Notes: a model not told the origin generated them from the letters alone. Shown: positions 18,701-28,080, counted from the first letter of the stretch. The stretch: DNA of 60,964 nt from Methylotenera sp. (GCA_030655015.1 JAURWJ010000151.1:1-60964), one strand, 5' to 3'. A program made the numbers and translations.

Positions 18701-20671
18701 TGCGCCTTGGAAAACGTTGCCCTGCATACGCAGTTGCAGTTCAGGGTTACTAGCCTCTTCACGTGCGACCTTGAACGCATCCAGATAGAACACGCGAATC
18801 TGGTTGTCAGAAATGTATTTTTGCGCACTTAGCGGAAAGCTCGCCCAAACTTCTTCAGGCGTTGCCAGATTGCTCTGGATGATGAATGTGCCGCCTTTTT
18901 TCATGCCAGCCAGCGCGTTGGTGTGGTTAAACACATTCGGGTCTGGCGATAGCACTACGTCTACTTGCGTATATTCGCAGTTGATGCGGATGGGTTCTGG
19001 TGCGGCAGATAAGTAGTAAGTCGTCGGCTGGCCTTTTTTCTCAGAGCCGTATTTTGGGTTGGCTTTAATGTCCCAGCCCAATAGGTCGAATAAGGTGATT
19101 GCCAGATTCTTACCAGTTGTTACTGCACCCCAGCCGCCAATGGAGTGCATACGCACGGCAATCGCTCCAGCAGGCAGCAGGTTAGGGTTTTCAGAGCCGC
19201 GTATTGCCATTTCGCCAATGCGAGGGTAGGCGTCCAGCAAGTTCTGTTGTGATATTTCTTGTTTAGGATTGGCTGACTGTTCACGCAGGAAGTCGATGCC
19301 TAAGTAGAAGAATTTGCGATGCGGGCCATTTGGCAGCATGTTTTCAATGGCCGCGATGAGCGCTTCTGGTTGCAAATCGCGTGAACCTAAGCCGTAGCAG
19401 CCTGAGTATAGGCGCGGCATTTCTGCACCTTTGTAGCTGGCATAAGTTGGATATGGCAGGTCGCCATCTTTGTACGAACCATTCTCCATACACTTGCTTA
19501 AAGTGGCGCGGGTTTCGCGCATCAGTGGCAAGTCTTCTGCTAGTGGTTGGTCGGTGCGTTCCAGCACAGCCACGCCCTTACAGCCCTTGAGTAGTGCGCC
19601 TAATAAGTCGCCGGGGAATGGTCTGAACATGACGATAGATACCACGCCCACTTTTATTTTACGCGTTTCACGCAAGTAATCTGCCACGGCTTGTGCCTGT
19701 ATGCACATACTGCCTTGTCCGACGATGGCATATTCGGCATCTTTCATCTTATAACCCATCACGCGGGCATAACGGCGGCCTGTCAGGTCATAAAATTCTT
19801 GTGCGTTGCGGTCAAAAATATCTTCGATGTGGTCGAAGAAATAGGGTCGCTGTGCGGCAACTGCCTGCATGTAGGCATCCTGATTCTGCACACCACCGGT
19901 AGACATTGGGTTATCTACGTCAAAGCTTGCTGGAATACGACGGCGTTTTTCACCGTAAAGCAGGCGTTGCGCAGGCGTTGGCGTGTCGATGATGTCGTCT
20001 GGGCGACCCAAGTATTCAGCGATCAAACCTTTTTCTGGTACTAACACAGGTTCAATCAGGTGCGTGGTCAAAAAGCCGTCCATCGCGTTAATGGCTGGCG
20101 TCAGCGATAACTCGGCAGTTTTTCGTGCAATCATATTCAAATCGCAAGCTTCCTGCGCACTGCGGCCTAACACTTGTATAAAGCCGGTGTCGTCCATGCA
20201 GTGGTAGTCATCGTGAGAGCAGTGTACGTTGAGCGTGGCTTTGGTAATGGCGCGGCAGCCTACGTTAAGCACGTACGGTAAACGCTTGCCTACTGCGGCA
20301 TAGAGCGATTCGTGCATAAATGCAGCGCCCTGCGATGAAGTGAAGTTCACCGCACGCAAGCCTGTCATTGCCATGCCTGCGGTTACACCAGCCGCAGCAT
20401 GCTCTGATTCTGGTTCTACAAAAATCAGTGGGCGACCGGAAAGATTCACATGCCCGTTGGATACCGCTTCTGACCAGTATTCGCCCATTTGTGTAGAGGG
20501 CGTAATCGGGTATGCACCGGCTGCATCTGAAGCTTCACGCTCCACCATAATTACGGCGGTATTACCGTCTATGGCGTCACGTACGCCTAGGTATTTGAAA
20601 GTTTTATTTTCTGCGCGTACGCCAGCTCCGAGTTCCATCAAGTGGAACTCTTTCAACAACTTGTTAAACAT
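15713..20671 (-). CDS. nifJ: Single-chain pyruvate:ferredoxin (flavodoxin) oxidoreductase with fused C-terminal ferredoxin domain
   Basis: 1652 residues, against about 1170-1200 for ordinary NifJ. It catalyses CoA-dependent oxidative decarboxylation of pyruvate, or the reverse. In order: POR N domain (REASDAAGAYPITPSTQMGE near 45-65), domain II to about 490, the gamma-type domain (about 500-720), a split diferredoxin (CTACGNCYTECP at 803, CKSCEICVAVCE at 938, with a roughly 120-residue helical insert between them), the proximal-cluster CLGCGEK at 1016, and ThDP motif GGDGAMYDIG at 1235 with VYSNTGGQ. A Ser/Ala-rich linker leads to an extra ferredoxin-like domain (CTACDEC at 1581, CTASCIHPG at 1623). 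Start 20671 has AGGAGAT four bases upstream and avoids overlapping rnfB. It sits inside the rnf gene set, between rnfB and rnfC. Confidence 0.95.
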   Translation of the reverse strand: MFNKLLKEFHLMELGAGVRAENKTFKYLGVRDAIDGNTAVIMVEREASDAAGAYPITPSTQMGEYWSEAVSNGHVNLSGRPLIFVEPESEHAAAGVTAGMAMTGLRAVNFTSSQGAAFMHESLYAAVGKRLPYVLNVGCRAITKATLNVHCSHDDYHCMDDTGFIQVLGRSAQEACDLNMIARKTAELSLTPAINAMDGFLTTHLIEPVLVPEKGLIAEYLGRPDDIIDTPTPAQRLLYGEKRRRIPASFDVDNPMSTGGVQNQDAYMQAVAAQRPYFFDHIEDIFDRNAQEFYDLTGRRYARVMGYKMKDAEYAIVGQGSMCIQAQAVADYLRETRKIKVGVVSIVMFRPFPGDLLGALLKGCKGVAVLERTDQPLAEDLPLMRETRATLSKCMENGSYKDGDLPYPTYASYKGAEMPRLYSGCYGLGSRDLQPEALIAAIENMLPNGPHRKFFYLGIDFLREQSANPKQEISQQNLLDAYPRIGEMAIRGSENPNLLPAGAIAVRMHSIGGWGAVTTGKNLAITLFDLLGWDIKANPKYGSEKKGQPTTYYLSAAPEPIRINCEYTQVDVVLSPDPNVFNHTNALAGMKKGGTFIIQSNLATPEEVWASFPLSAQKYISDNQIRVFYLDAFKVAREEASNPELQLRMQGNVFQGAFFAASPVMQNAKLTEEQLFAAIENQLQTKFGSKGKRVVDDNLRIVRRGFSGIIEITGQEVGATRRTLAVKDAGLPIMLKHMPEGDGGIADVHRFWESTGNFYISGQGNDNLADPFIGLSVIPAATGVYRDMTQIRFEHPAWVAENCTACGNCYTECPDMAIPGLVSTVQEVFNTAISNLERTRPTRYLRKASRTVEKKLRALIEQDGEATNVQKQLDSAINATLAEAAEDEREKLTAEFSAFRAVIGDFQFSITKPYYSNKEKKAKGTGGLFSITINPYACKSCEICVAVCEDDALHMVTQTEESTEKLRNEWDFWTALPSTAPEFSRIDDLNEKIGALETLLLDKHNYGSMVGGDGACLGCGEKTAIHLFTATVSALMQPRVKTHLEKVNELIVQLEKHIRMKVTESVDFADTEGLMRAMQASSGDITLASLSANLTEGKATQPLDPDWLRRVSQLLEQLRHLRQCYTAGAQGKPRSDMAVVNSTGCTSVWASTFPFNPYPFPWTTNLFQDSPSVAMGVFEGHMVKMADGFKAVRAAELELAGLYDAVVHDRFLTHFDWRQFNEEEWLLCPPIVAIGGDGAMYDIGFQNLSRMMMSGTPIKVLVVDTQVYSNTGGQACTSGFIGQVADMSPFGKTTQGKQEIRKEMALIGLAHRSTFVLQSAISNVTHLLEGYIDGLNSRRPAVFNVYAVCPPEHGVADDLAVAQSKLAVESRAYPLFRYDPDLGASYAESASMEGNPALDQDWPTYTLSYKNENGAEAKLTLPMTFADFAVTEGRFAKHFKKAPPETWNEDMVQLADFIPLSADEREGKFPFIWGVDAKQRLIRLLVTQDVVHSCEERLSFWHQLKSLCGLDRPAVNAEEIANQARNELIQKLSASLASFGGGAINDSAASDSVANNAVPLAAAAAMSVDGYETAWIDTPECTACDECININPKIFAYNDQKKVIIINPQGGKFSDVVKAAEKCTASCIHPGTPWNQSEAGLDKLVARAAKFH

Positions 20672-20681
20672 TACGATCTCC

Positions 20682-21557
20682 TTACGCTTCTGAGAGGATG
20701 GGCAGTGTTTGCTGCCTAACGATTTTTCGGGCTGATTTGCCACGTATGGCGCCCTTCATATCATCCAGCCAGACGATGGCCCCAGTCGGGCAGCGTTCGG
20801 TAGGGATTTGTGATGACAGCGCATTTTGGGCGTAGTCAATCACGGCGAGATTACTTTGAATTCTAATTAAGCCTGCTGGCGCATCTGTCGAGCAACGCGC
20901 GCAGCCAGTACAGGCCACTTCGCAAGCGGCTTCGGCGTCATCGCCGTTAGCCAGGCTTTTGCAAGCCACCCATAATTTATGGCTCACAGGGTGCAGCGAA
21001 AATAAATCTTTAGGGCAGATGTCCACACAGTCATTACAAGCCGTACATTTGTTGGCATCCACCACCGGTAAACCAAATTGATTCATGCTGATGGCGCCAA
21101 AGTCGCACACGTCAGCGCAGTCGCCCAGCCCTAAACAGCCCCAAGTGCAAGCTTTGCCGCCACCACCGACCACTGCGGCTGAACGGCAACTTGAAATACC
21201 TTCGTAACTGGCGCGTATGCTGGCAACATGGCGCCCGCCAGCGCATGCCAGACGCGCAACCTGCTTTTCTTCCTGCCCGGCAGACACGCCCATAAATTTG
21301 GCGATGCTGATGTTTTGTTGCGGTGTATTCACCGTACATTTACCTGGTGCAATGTTGCCAGCCACTACCGATTCAGCAAAGTTGCGGCAGCCTGCGGTTC
21401 CGCACGCACCACAATTGGAATGCGGCAGCATGTCTTCAACCTGATCGATGCGTGGATCTGCATAAACGTAAAGACGACGATTGGCCATAGCGATTACCAA
21501 CGCCAAGGCTGAACCTAGCGTTCCCATAAAAATCGCAACAACAAGCATGTTATTCAT
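20682..21557 (-). CDS. rnfB: Rnf electron transport complex subunit B
   Basis: 291 residues. An N-terminal membrane anchor (about 4-25) is followed by the four-Cys cluster domain (NCGACGTAGC from residue 48, last Cys at 74) and ferredoxin-type motifs (CTWGCLGLGDCADVC from 137, CTACNDCVDICP from 171). A further Cys-rich C-terminal part (CEVACTGCARCSTDAP) follows. RnfB is the entry point for electrons from ferredoxin. ATG 21557 has GGAG ten bases upstream. It is the first gene of the minus-strand operon and lies 10 bp before the PFOR start, matching a direct electron hand-over from PFOR. Confidence 0.94.
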   Translation of the reverse strand: MNNMLVVAIFMGTLGSALALVIAMANRRLYVYADPRIDQVEDMLPHSNCGACGTAGCRNFAESVVAGNIAPGKCTVNTPQQNISIAKFMGVSAGQEEKQVARLACAGGRHVASIRASYEGISSCRSAAVVGGGGKACTWGCLGLGDCADVCDFGAISMNQFGLPVVDANKCTACNDCVDICPKDLFSLHPVSHKLWVACKSLANGDDAEAACEVACTGCARCSTDAPAGLIRIQSNLAVIDYAQNALSSQIPTERCPTGAIVWLDDMKGAIRGKSARKIVRQQTLPILSEA

Positions 21558-21636
21558 GCGGCCAGTTCTCCACCTAAGCTCTCTAATTCTAAATTTGGCT
21601 AACTCTAAATTGAGCAACCTAAAGTCCAACCAATTT

Positions 21637-21673
21637 CTAATTTAGTTAGCACGTAAGTACTTGACTAAATTAG
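21637..21673. promoter_or_regulatory. 10-bp inverted repeat in the rnf/LysR divergent promoter region
   Basis: CTAATTTAGT (21637-21646) and ACTAAATTAG (21664-21673) are perfect inverted copies, centre to centre 27 bp. They lie about 80 bp upstream of rnfB and 120 bp upstream of the LysR gene. This is the usual position for a LysR-type recognition site on a divergent regulator/target pair. A TTGACA at 21730-21735 is a possible -35 for the LysR gene; no good -10 at ideal spacing is seen. Confidence 0.5.
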
Positions 21674-21793
21674 TATGTTTTAGTGTTTTGTATTTTTGTT
21701 TTAACGGAGTTTATGAATGTTTTAAGTATTTGACAAACTAATAATTTGAATGTTTACTATATAAAATTTGAATAATCAACGGGAGGCAAGTAT

Positions 21794-22780
21794 ATGGCTG
21801 AACCTAAGAATTTTTACTACAAGCAGAATCGACTCAAACAATTACGCGCATTTTGCCAAGTGGTTAAAAGTGGTGGCATTTCACTTGCTGCGGAAAAATT
21901 GTTTCAGAGCCAGCCGTCTGTTTCGTTGCAGATTCAAGCACTGGAAAGGGAATTATCGGTTGTGCTGTTCGAGCGCCGCGGCCCTAGCCTTAACCTGACG
22001 CCAAAGGGTGAAACCCTGTATCAGATTGCCCAGCCGCTGGTGGAAGGCATGGATAAGCTGGAGGAAACTTTTGCGGCGGCATTCGGGCATATCGAGTCCG
22101 GTGAAGTAAATATCGGGGCGGGGGAGTCGACCATTCTCTACATCATGCCGGAACCTGTGAAACGCTTTGCGGTAGCTTACCCCAACGTGCGCATCAAGCT
22201 ACATAATGTGACAGGACGAGATGGCCTGCGCATGCTACGTGCAGACGAAGTGGACTTCGCCATCGGCTCCATGCTGGAAGGTCAGGAAGATATTATTTAT
22301 GAGCCGGTGGTGAGTTATGACCCTATGCTCATCACGCCGTTAGACCATCCCTTAGCCAACAAGAAGAACATTACGTTGGCCGATATCAGCCCGTATGGCT
22401 TGATTTTGCCGCCGCGTCACCTCTCTACCTGGCGTATCGTAGACTATACTTTTCAGCAGGCAGGCCTGACTTACAATGTGGCACTGGAGGCTGGTGGTTG
22501 GGAAATCATCAAGAAATATGTCGAGCTCGGTATGGGCATTTCTATCGTGACCGACATCTGTATGACCGGGCAGGAAAATATCGCCAAAATGTCGCTGGCG
22601 CATCTCTTTCCATGCCGCAGCTATGGCGTAGTGCTAAGAAAAGGACGTTATCTTTCCCCGCAAGGGCAACGTTTTATTGATATTGTGCGTGAGGTTTATC
22701 TGGAGCGAGGTGGCGAAAAAGCCGGTTCAGTTCCTGAGGAAGATCCATTAAATGCAGGGATTATGGCAGAGGGGTTTTAG
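21794..22780 (+). CDS. LysR-family transcriptional regulator divergent from the rnf/por operon (CysB-like)
   Basis: 328 residues. The N-terminal winged helix-turn-helix spans about 14-75 (LRAFCQVVKSGGISLAAEKL, QSQPSVSLQIQALE), and the co-inducer domain about 103-305 (INIGAG-like ESTILYIMPEPVKRF). The reading resembles the CysB/Cbl-like subgroup. GGGAGG precedes the ATG. Its divergent position makes rnfB-nifJ-rnfCDGEA the likely target. The effector cannot be read from sequence. Confidence 0.9.
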   Translation: MAEPKNFYYKQNRLKQLRAFCQVVKSGGISLAAEKLFQSQPSVSLQIQALERELSVVLFERRGPSLNLTPKGETLYQIAQPLVEGMDKLEETFAAAFGHIESGEVNIGAGESTILYIMPEPVKRFAVAYPNVRIKLHNVTGRDGLRMLRADEVDFAIGSMLEGQEDIIYEPVVSYDPMLITPLDHPLANKKNITLADISPYGLILPPRHLSTWRIVDYTFQQAGLTYNVALEAGGWEIIKKYVELGMGISIVTDICMTGQENIAKMSLAHLFPCRSYGVVLRKGRYLSPQGQRFIDIVREVYLERGGEKAGSVPEEDPLNAGIMAEGF

Positions 22781-22862
22781 TGGGGTTTTTGCTATAACTT
22801 GGTTAGATAGACGTTTTTTAAGCGCATAATCGCTACAAATTTTAAATTTTTAGGAGCTATTC

Positions 22863-23552
22863 ATGACCGCAATTTATCAAGTGTTAATCACTGGTGCTAA
22901 CCGAGGCATTGGTTTGGAGTTGACTAAACAGTACGCCCAGGATGGCTGGCGTATACTTGCCTGCTGCCGAAATCCGCAACAGGCAACGGCATTGCAATCA
23001 CTTGCAAAATTGCATGCCAATATTCAGCTATGCAGTCTGGATGTAGCCGATTTTGCGCAAATTAATGCGCTGGCACTCCAGTTAAAAGATCAAAAAATTG
23101 ATGTGCTCATCAACAATGCCGGGGTTTACCCTGATAGCAGTTCTGGTGATGCCGACGCATGGCTGGATGCTTTTAAAATCAACAGCATCGCACCATTTAA
23201 AATAGCAGCCGCTTTTACGCCGCATATCGCGAATAGTCAGTTAAAAAAACTGGCAACCCTCTCCAGTAAAATGGGTAGCATGGACGACAATACCAGTGGC
23301 GGCAGTTATATTTATCGCAGCAGCAAAGCCGCAGTCAATATGGTGATGAAAAGCCTGTCGATTGATTTAAAACCGCTAGGCATCGCGGTGGTGACTTTGC
23401 ATCCGGGTTGGGTATTAACCGACATGGGTGGCCCTAATGCTTTGATTGATAAGCAAACCAGCGTATCGGGTTTGCGTCAGGTGATTCAGGATTTAAGTTT
23501 GAGTAATAGCGGTCAATTTATTGGCTATGATGGCAAAGCGGTTAATTGGTAA
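22863..23552 (+). CDS. Short-chain dehydrogenase/reductase (C-factor-like)
   Basis: 229 residues, classical SDR. NAD(P)-binding TGANRGIG at 10-17, the NNAG motif (VLINNAGVYP, about 82-91), and the active-site Tyr/Lys pair in YRSSKAA with the upstream SSKMGS serine. The proportions match CsgA/C-factor-like SDRs; the substrate is unknown. Start backed by AGGAGC. Probably a single-gene unit downstream of the LysR gene. Confidence 0.88.
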   Translation: MTAIYQVLITGANRGIGLELTKQYAQDGWRILACCRNPQQATALQSLAKLHANIQLCSLDVADFAQINALALQLKDQKIDVLINNAGVYPDSSSGDADAWLDAFKINSIAPFKIAAAFTPHIANSQLKKLATLSSKMGSMDDNTSGGSYIYRSSKAAVNMVMKSLSIDLKPLGIAVVTLHPGWVLTDMGGPNALIDKQTSVSGLRQVIQDLSLSNSGQFIGYDGKAVNW

Positions 23553-23719
23553 CAACTGAAGCCACGCGTTACGTTTGCTGTAATTTAATAAGGCAAACCC
23601 CCGGCTTTGCCAAGGAACTCGGTATGGTTTGACCTATACGTCGGTCATATAATGAAGAAATGGTTTAAGCCGGCAATTTGACCAAAGTGCGGATTTTTAG
23701 CGGGTTCGTGCACAGGTCT

Positions 23720-23983
23720 CTAAATACGAAATTTAAACTTGATGCGCATATCGACAATCGGCACGATTTTTCCGCGTAAATTCACCACGCCTTTAATAAA
23801 GCTTGGCGTATTTGCGATTTGCGTCACGGCGTCATACCCACGAATTTCCTGTACTTTTAGAATTTCCAATCCGTATTCTTCACTGCCGAGTAAAAAGGTG
23901 AGGTACTCTCCTGCGGCACTTGCATTTTTTAATGCCGCGCTATTGGTTGGGGCGCTGTTTACAACATCTACATTCAAGTTCAT
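23720..23983 (-). pseudogene. Truncated CheW-like fragment
   Basis: 87 codons that match the first half of Che[25 protein letters not shown] followed by [26 protein letters not shown] CheW protein has about 150-170 residues; here the frame ends at FKFRI, just after the DMRIKF position, so the second half of the fold is missing. No strong ribosome-binding site and no chemotaxis neighbours. I read it as a gene remnant. Confidence 0.75.
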
Positions 23984-24104
23984 TTTTTTGGCACTTTCAT
24001 CTAGCTAATTTAAGTTTTTCTGTTAAATGACCTCCAGCAAAACTAGAGGCTTATTGGGTGAATCCCTCAAGGCAGCGGGACATACTCCTTCCCCAATCAG
24101 CCAT

Positions 24105-24207
24105 GTAGCATTGATGCAGCCACTTCGGCAGGCTCAGGACAGACATAGCGAAATCAAGGGCGATGTAACATATCCCCTCGATTCCATGTGCATTACATCG
24201 AGGCTAC
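24105..24207. repeat. REP-like double-hairpin repeat, copy B
   Basis: The same layout as copy A at 3157-3235: GTAGC with TTGATG facing AAATCAAGG, then CCCCTCGATTCCAT facing CATCGAGGCTAC. This copy has a longer first loop containing CACTTCGGCAGGCTCAGGAC. Its right end (GGCTAC, 24202-24207) directly touches the rsmE fragment. Confidence 0.6.
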
Positions 24208-24208
24208 T

Positions 24209-24373
24209 TGGCTAAGTCAAAGCGAAATTGACCTTGCAAGCGGGCATGGGTTTCAGCCAATGGTGTTGGGTCTGCGCATTTTACGTACTAAAACTGCGGC
24301 TTTAACTGCCATTTCAGTGATGCAATCTGCGTGGGGAGATTTTTAGTGAAGTCACAACATAAGCCTCAACTCG
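24209..24373 (+). pseudogene. Fragment of the 3' end of an rsmE gene plus flanking sequence
   Basis: Forty-five codons in frame, ending WGDF-stop at 24344-24346, align with the last 45 codons of the intact rsmE (8226-8960). By my hand count 36 of 45 residues agree, and about 79% of bases. Most base differences are in third positions. Similarity continues for about 27 bp past the stop (GTCACAAC, AAGCCTCAACTCG). There is no start or catalytic domain, so it cannot be functional. Confidence 0.85.
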
Positions 24374-24500
24374 ACCGACTCTGTTGAAAAACTTTTTTTG
24401 AGGAGTTCTAAAGTTTAGTTAACCAAGATGGCGGATTAAATATTGGAAATGGCTTTAAATTTAATCTGCTTAGTCACTGTTTGACACGTCTGATTGAGCG

Positions 24501-25112
24501 CTAATGGTTCAGCTCAGAAAGTGCACCTCTTATAACTTTTGAAGAAGATTTTAGAAACAGCAGTGCAAGCACCGACCCAACAATAATATCTGGCCAACCA
24601 GAATGCATTAACCAAACACCACCAGCCGCTACAAAAACTGAAATATTGGAAGCAACGTCATTGCGTGAACATTCCCAGACAGAACTCATATTGATGTCTT
24701 CTTGGCGATGTTTCCAGAGTAGCATCAGGCATGTGCCGTTTGCCAGCAGTGCCAATAAGCTAATTAGCCCCATGGTTTCATAGGTCGGAATGATCGGAAA
24801 CATGATTCGATATACCACCTGAGATAAAACGAATATTCCTGCAATTAATATCAAAATGCCTTTAAACAAAGCAATCTTGGCCTTTGAACGTGGGGAGCTA
24901 GCAATCACATAGAGACTAAGTCCATAAGTAATGGCGTCCCCTAGATTGTCAAGTGAGTCTGATAATAGTGCGGTTGAACCAGACATGATTCCCGTGACAA
25001 CTTCAATCACAAACATCACAGCATTAATGCACAGTACGACCTTTAAAGTCGAGCTTTGCCGAATTCTCAGTGCATCAATCGCACAGGATTTATTTTCGCA
25101 ACAATCAGCCAT
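24501..25112 (-). CDS. Cation diffusion facilitator-type transporter, short form
   Basis: 203 residues from ATG 25112. The longer frame would begin at a TTG and is not preferred. The N-terminus MADCCENKSC is Cys-rich and could bind metal. The CDF signature follows: EVVTGIMSGSTALLSDSLDNLGDA with SDSLD and, later, the second metal motif ECSRNDVASN. There are about six membrane spans, and the usual CDF cytosolic C-terminal domain is absent, as in the short cation-transporter branch. Predicted export of Zn, Co, Cd or similar ions; the metal is not determinable here. The ribosome-binding site is weak. Confidence 0.85.
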   Translation of the reverse strand: MADCCENKSCAIDALRIRQSSTLKVVLCINAVMFVIEVVTGIMSGSTALLSDSLDNLGDAITYGLSLYVIASSPRSKAKIALFKGILILIAGIFVLSQVVYRIMFPIIPTYETMGLISLLALLANGTCLMLLWKHRQEDINMSSVWECSRNDVASNISVFVAAGGVWLMHSGWPDIIVGSVLALLFLKSSSKVIRGALSELNH

Positions 25113-25237
25113 GTCGGAATCATCGTAAATATAGTTGATGAACAATCATGGCAGAAAATAGTTGATTTGACTATGATGATGATAAGCATTTCTGCTATAA
25201 AACTGCTAACAGAGAAAGTTACGAAGGAGCGGATGTT

Positions 25238-25457
25238 ATGAAACTTGGAATAGTCATATATTCAAATGAGTCTGATCAGTGATAAGTTTAATGTCGTTGG
25301 ACAAATGCACAGCTTCTTGGAGGCTGGTGGTTCGATTCTAGCTTGTGGCACCTGCCTTAAAATTCGTCAGTCTGAAGGATCTGATATTTGCCCAATATCG
25401 ACAATGCAAGATTTGCACGCGCTAATTCTTGATTCAGACAAAGTATTGAGCTTTTAG
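25238..25457 (+). pseudogene. DsrE/DsrF-like protein gene, disrupted by an internal deletion
   Basis: A good ribosome-binding site (AAGGAGC) precedes ATG 25238, which opens MKLGIVIYSNESDQ and then stops at TGA 25280. In another frame, from 25266, the sequence continues DKFNVVGQMHSFLEAGGSILACGTCLKIRQSEGSDI to a stop at 25457. That matches the C-terminal half of DsrE-family proteins, with the conserved ACGTCLKIR. Roughly 35 codons of the middle are missing, and the frames no longer join. The reading as a pseudogene is firm; the family is moderately firm. Confidence 0.8.
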
Positions 25458-25502
25458 TACCCAAGCCGCGGGTCGTAAATAATATATTTAAACGCGCTGA
25501 CA

Positions 25503-26423
25503 CTAATGATCAGAAAACATGTTGGCCAGCATCTCCCCACCTTTTTCTAATATAAAATATCTGAAAGCCTCTGCCGCCTGGGAGGCATTGCGCTTAGTCA
25601 AGGCAACTACGTGCCAGGTGCGAATAATGGGCGTATTTTGAATATCTAAAATAACGATTTGTTTGTTGGCGATTTCGTTGCCGATGGTGTGCAAAGATAC
25701 AAATGAGATACCTAAATCTGCAATGACAGCTTGCTTGATGGTTTCATTACTTGACATTTCCATGCTTACAATCGGTGACAGGTTATGTTCAGCGAAATAT
25801 CTTTCCATAATAAATCGCGTCCCTGAGCCGGCTTCTCTGGAAATAATTTCAAATTTATTTAAGGCCTCTGGAGGTATATTGGATTTTCCTGCCAGCGGAT
25901 TCAACGGGCTGGCAATAAACAAATGTGGGTGACTGGCAAACGGTTCTACACGGGTATCAATTTCTTTAGGTGGCCGCCCCATAATCGCAATGTCAATTTC
26001 GCCATCACGCAGCAACTCAACCAGCTGCTGTCTATTTCTAACTTCAATCCTGATTTGCAGATTGGGATTATCTTTTTTGAATTCTACCAATACTTGAGGG
26101 ATGAAGTATTTAGCTGTACTAACCAGACCAATTTTCAAGATACTTATTGGTGTGCCACGCAGGCGCTCCATCATGGTGTTGGCTTCATTTAATGTGCTGG
26201 AAATGCGCCGCGCATAAAGTAAAAAGTACTCGCCAGCAGCAGTGAGCTCTACCTTTCTGTTCTCCCGACGAAACAGATTAACACCCATATCTTCTTCCAT
26301 CTCTTTAATTTGCTGAGAAACAGCAGGCGCAGAAATGTGCAGTTCTTCTGCCGCACGTAAAAAGCTCGCATGCTTTGATGCGCTCAAAAAAGTTCTTATT
26401 TGCCTTAGTGTTATATTTCGCAT
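25503..26423 (-). CDS. cbbR: LysR-family regulator of the Calvin-cycle operon
   Basis: 306 residues. The winged helix-turn-helix runs over about 4-62 (LRQIRTFLSASKHASFLRAAEELHISAPAVSQQIKEME), then the substrate-binding domain from about 90 (LKIGLVSTAKYFIPQVL). It is divergent from cbbL across a 118-bp spacer, the standard cbbR arrangement. CbbR proteins activate cbb genes in response to metabolites such as RuBP, phosphoglycolate, NADPH or ATP, depending on species. Confidence 0.93.
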   Translation of the reverse strand: MRNITLRQIRTFLSASKHASFLRAAEELHISAPAVSQQIKEMEEDMGVNLFRRENRKVELTAAGEYFLLYARRISSTLNEANTMMERLRGTPISILKIGLVSTAKYFIPQVLVEFKKDNPNLQIRIEVRNRQQLVELLRDGEIDIAIMGRPPKEIDTRVEPFASHPHLFIASPLNPLAGKSNIPPEALNKFEIISREAGSGTRFIMERYFAEHNLSPIVSMEMSSNETIKQAVIADLGISFVSLHTIGNEIANKQIVILDIQNTPIIRTWHVVALTKRNASQAAEAFRYFILEKGGEMLANMFSDH

Positions 26424-28067
<1,644 letters not shown>

Positions 28068-28080
28068 AAAGGAAACCAAT

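Larger units (their letters stand above)
23984..24500. other. 517-bp region of repeat and gene debris
   Basis: No intact gene. It contains the REP-like repeat copy B and, directly abutting it, a fragment of the rsmE 3' end; both are listed separately. The rest (24374-24500) is AT-rich and shows nothing I can name. Together with the truncated cheW on one side and the DsrE-like pseudogene 0.7 kb further on, it marks a strip of recombination and decay. Confidence 0.6.

Noticed and set aside
20672-20743. N-terminal extension of the PFOR frame by 24 codons
   Set aside because: It would overlap rnfB and lacks a ribosome-binding site, whereas ATG 20671 has AGGAGAT at good spacing.
23590-23625. Small inverted repeat GGCAAA...TTTGCC near 23600 after the SDR gene
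   Set aside because: Short arms and no T-run; not enough for a terminator or repeat call.
25113-25145. Upstream TTG extension of the cation transporter
   Set aside because: ATG 25112 (MADCCENKSC) fits the family start better, and the extension has no ribosome-binding site.
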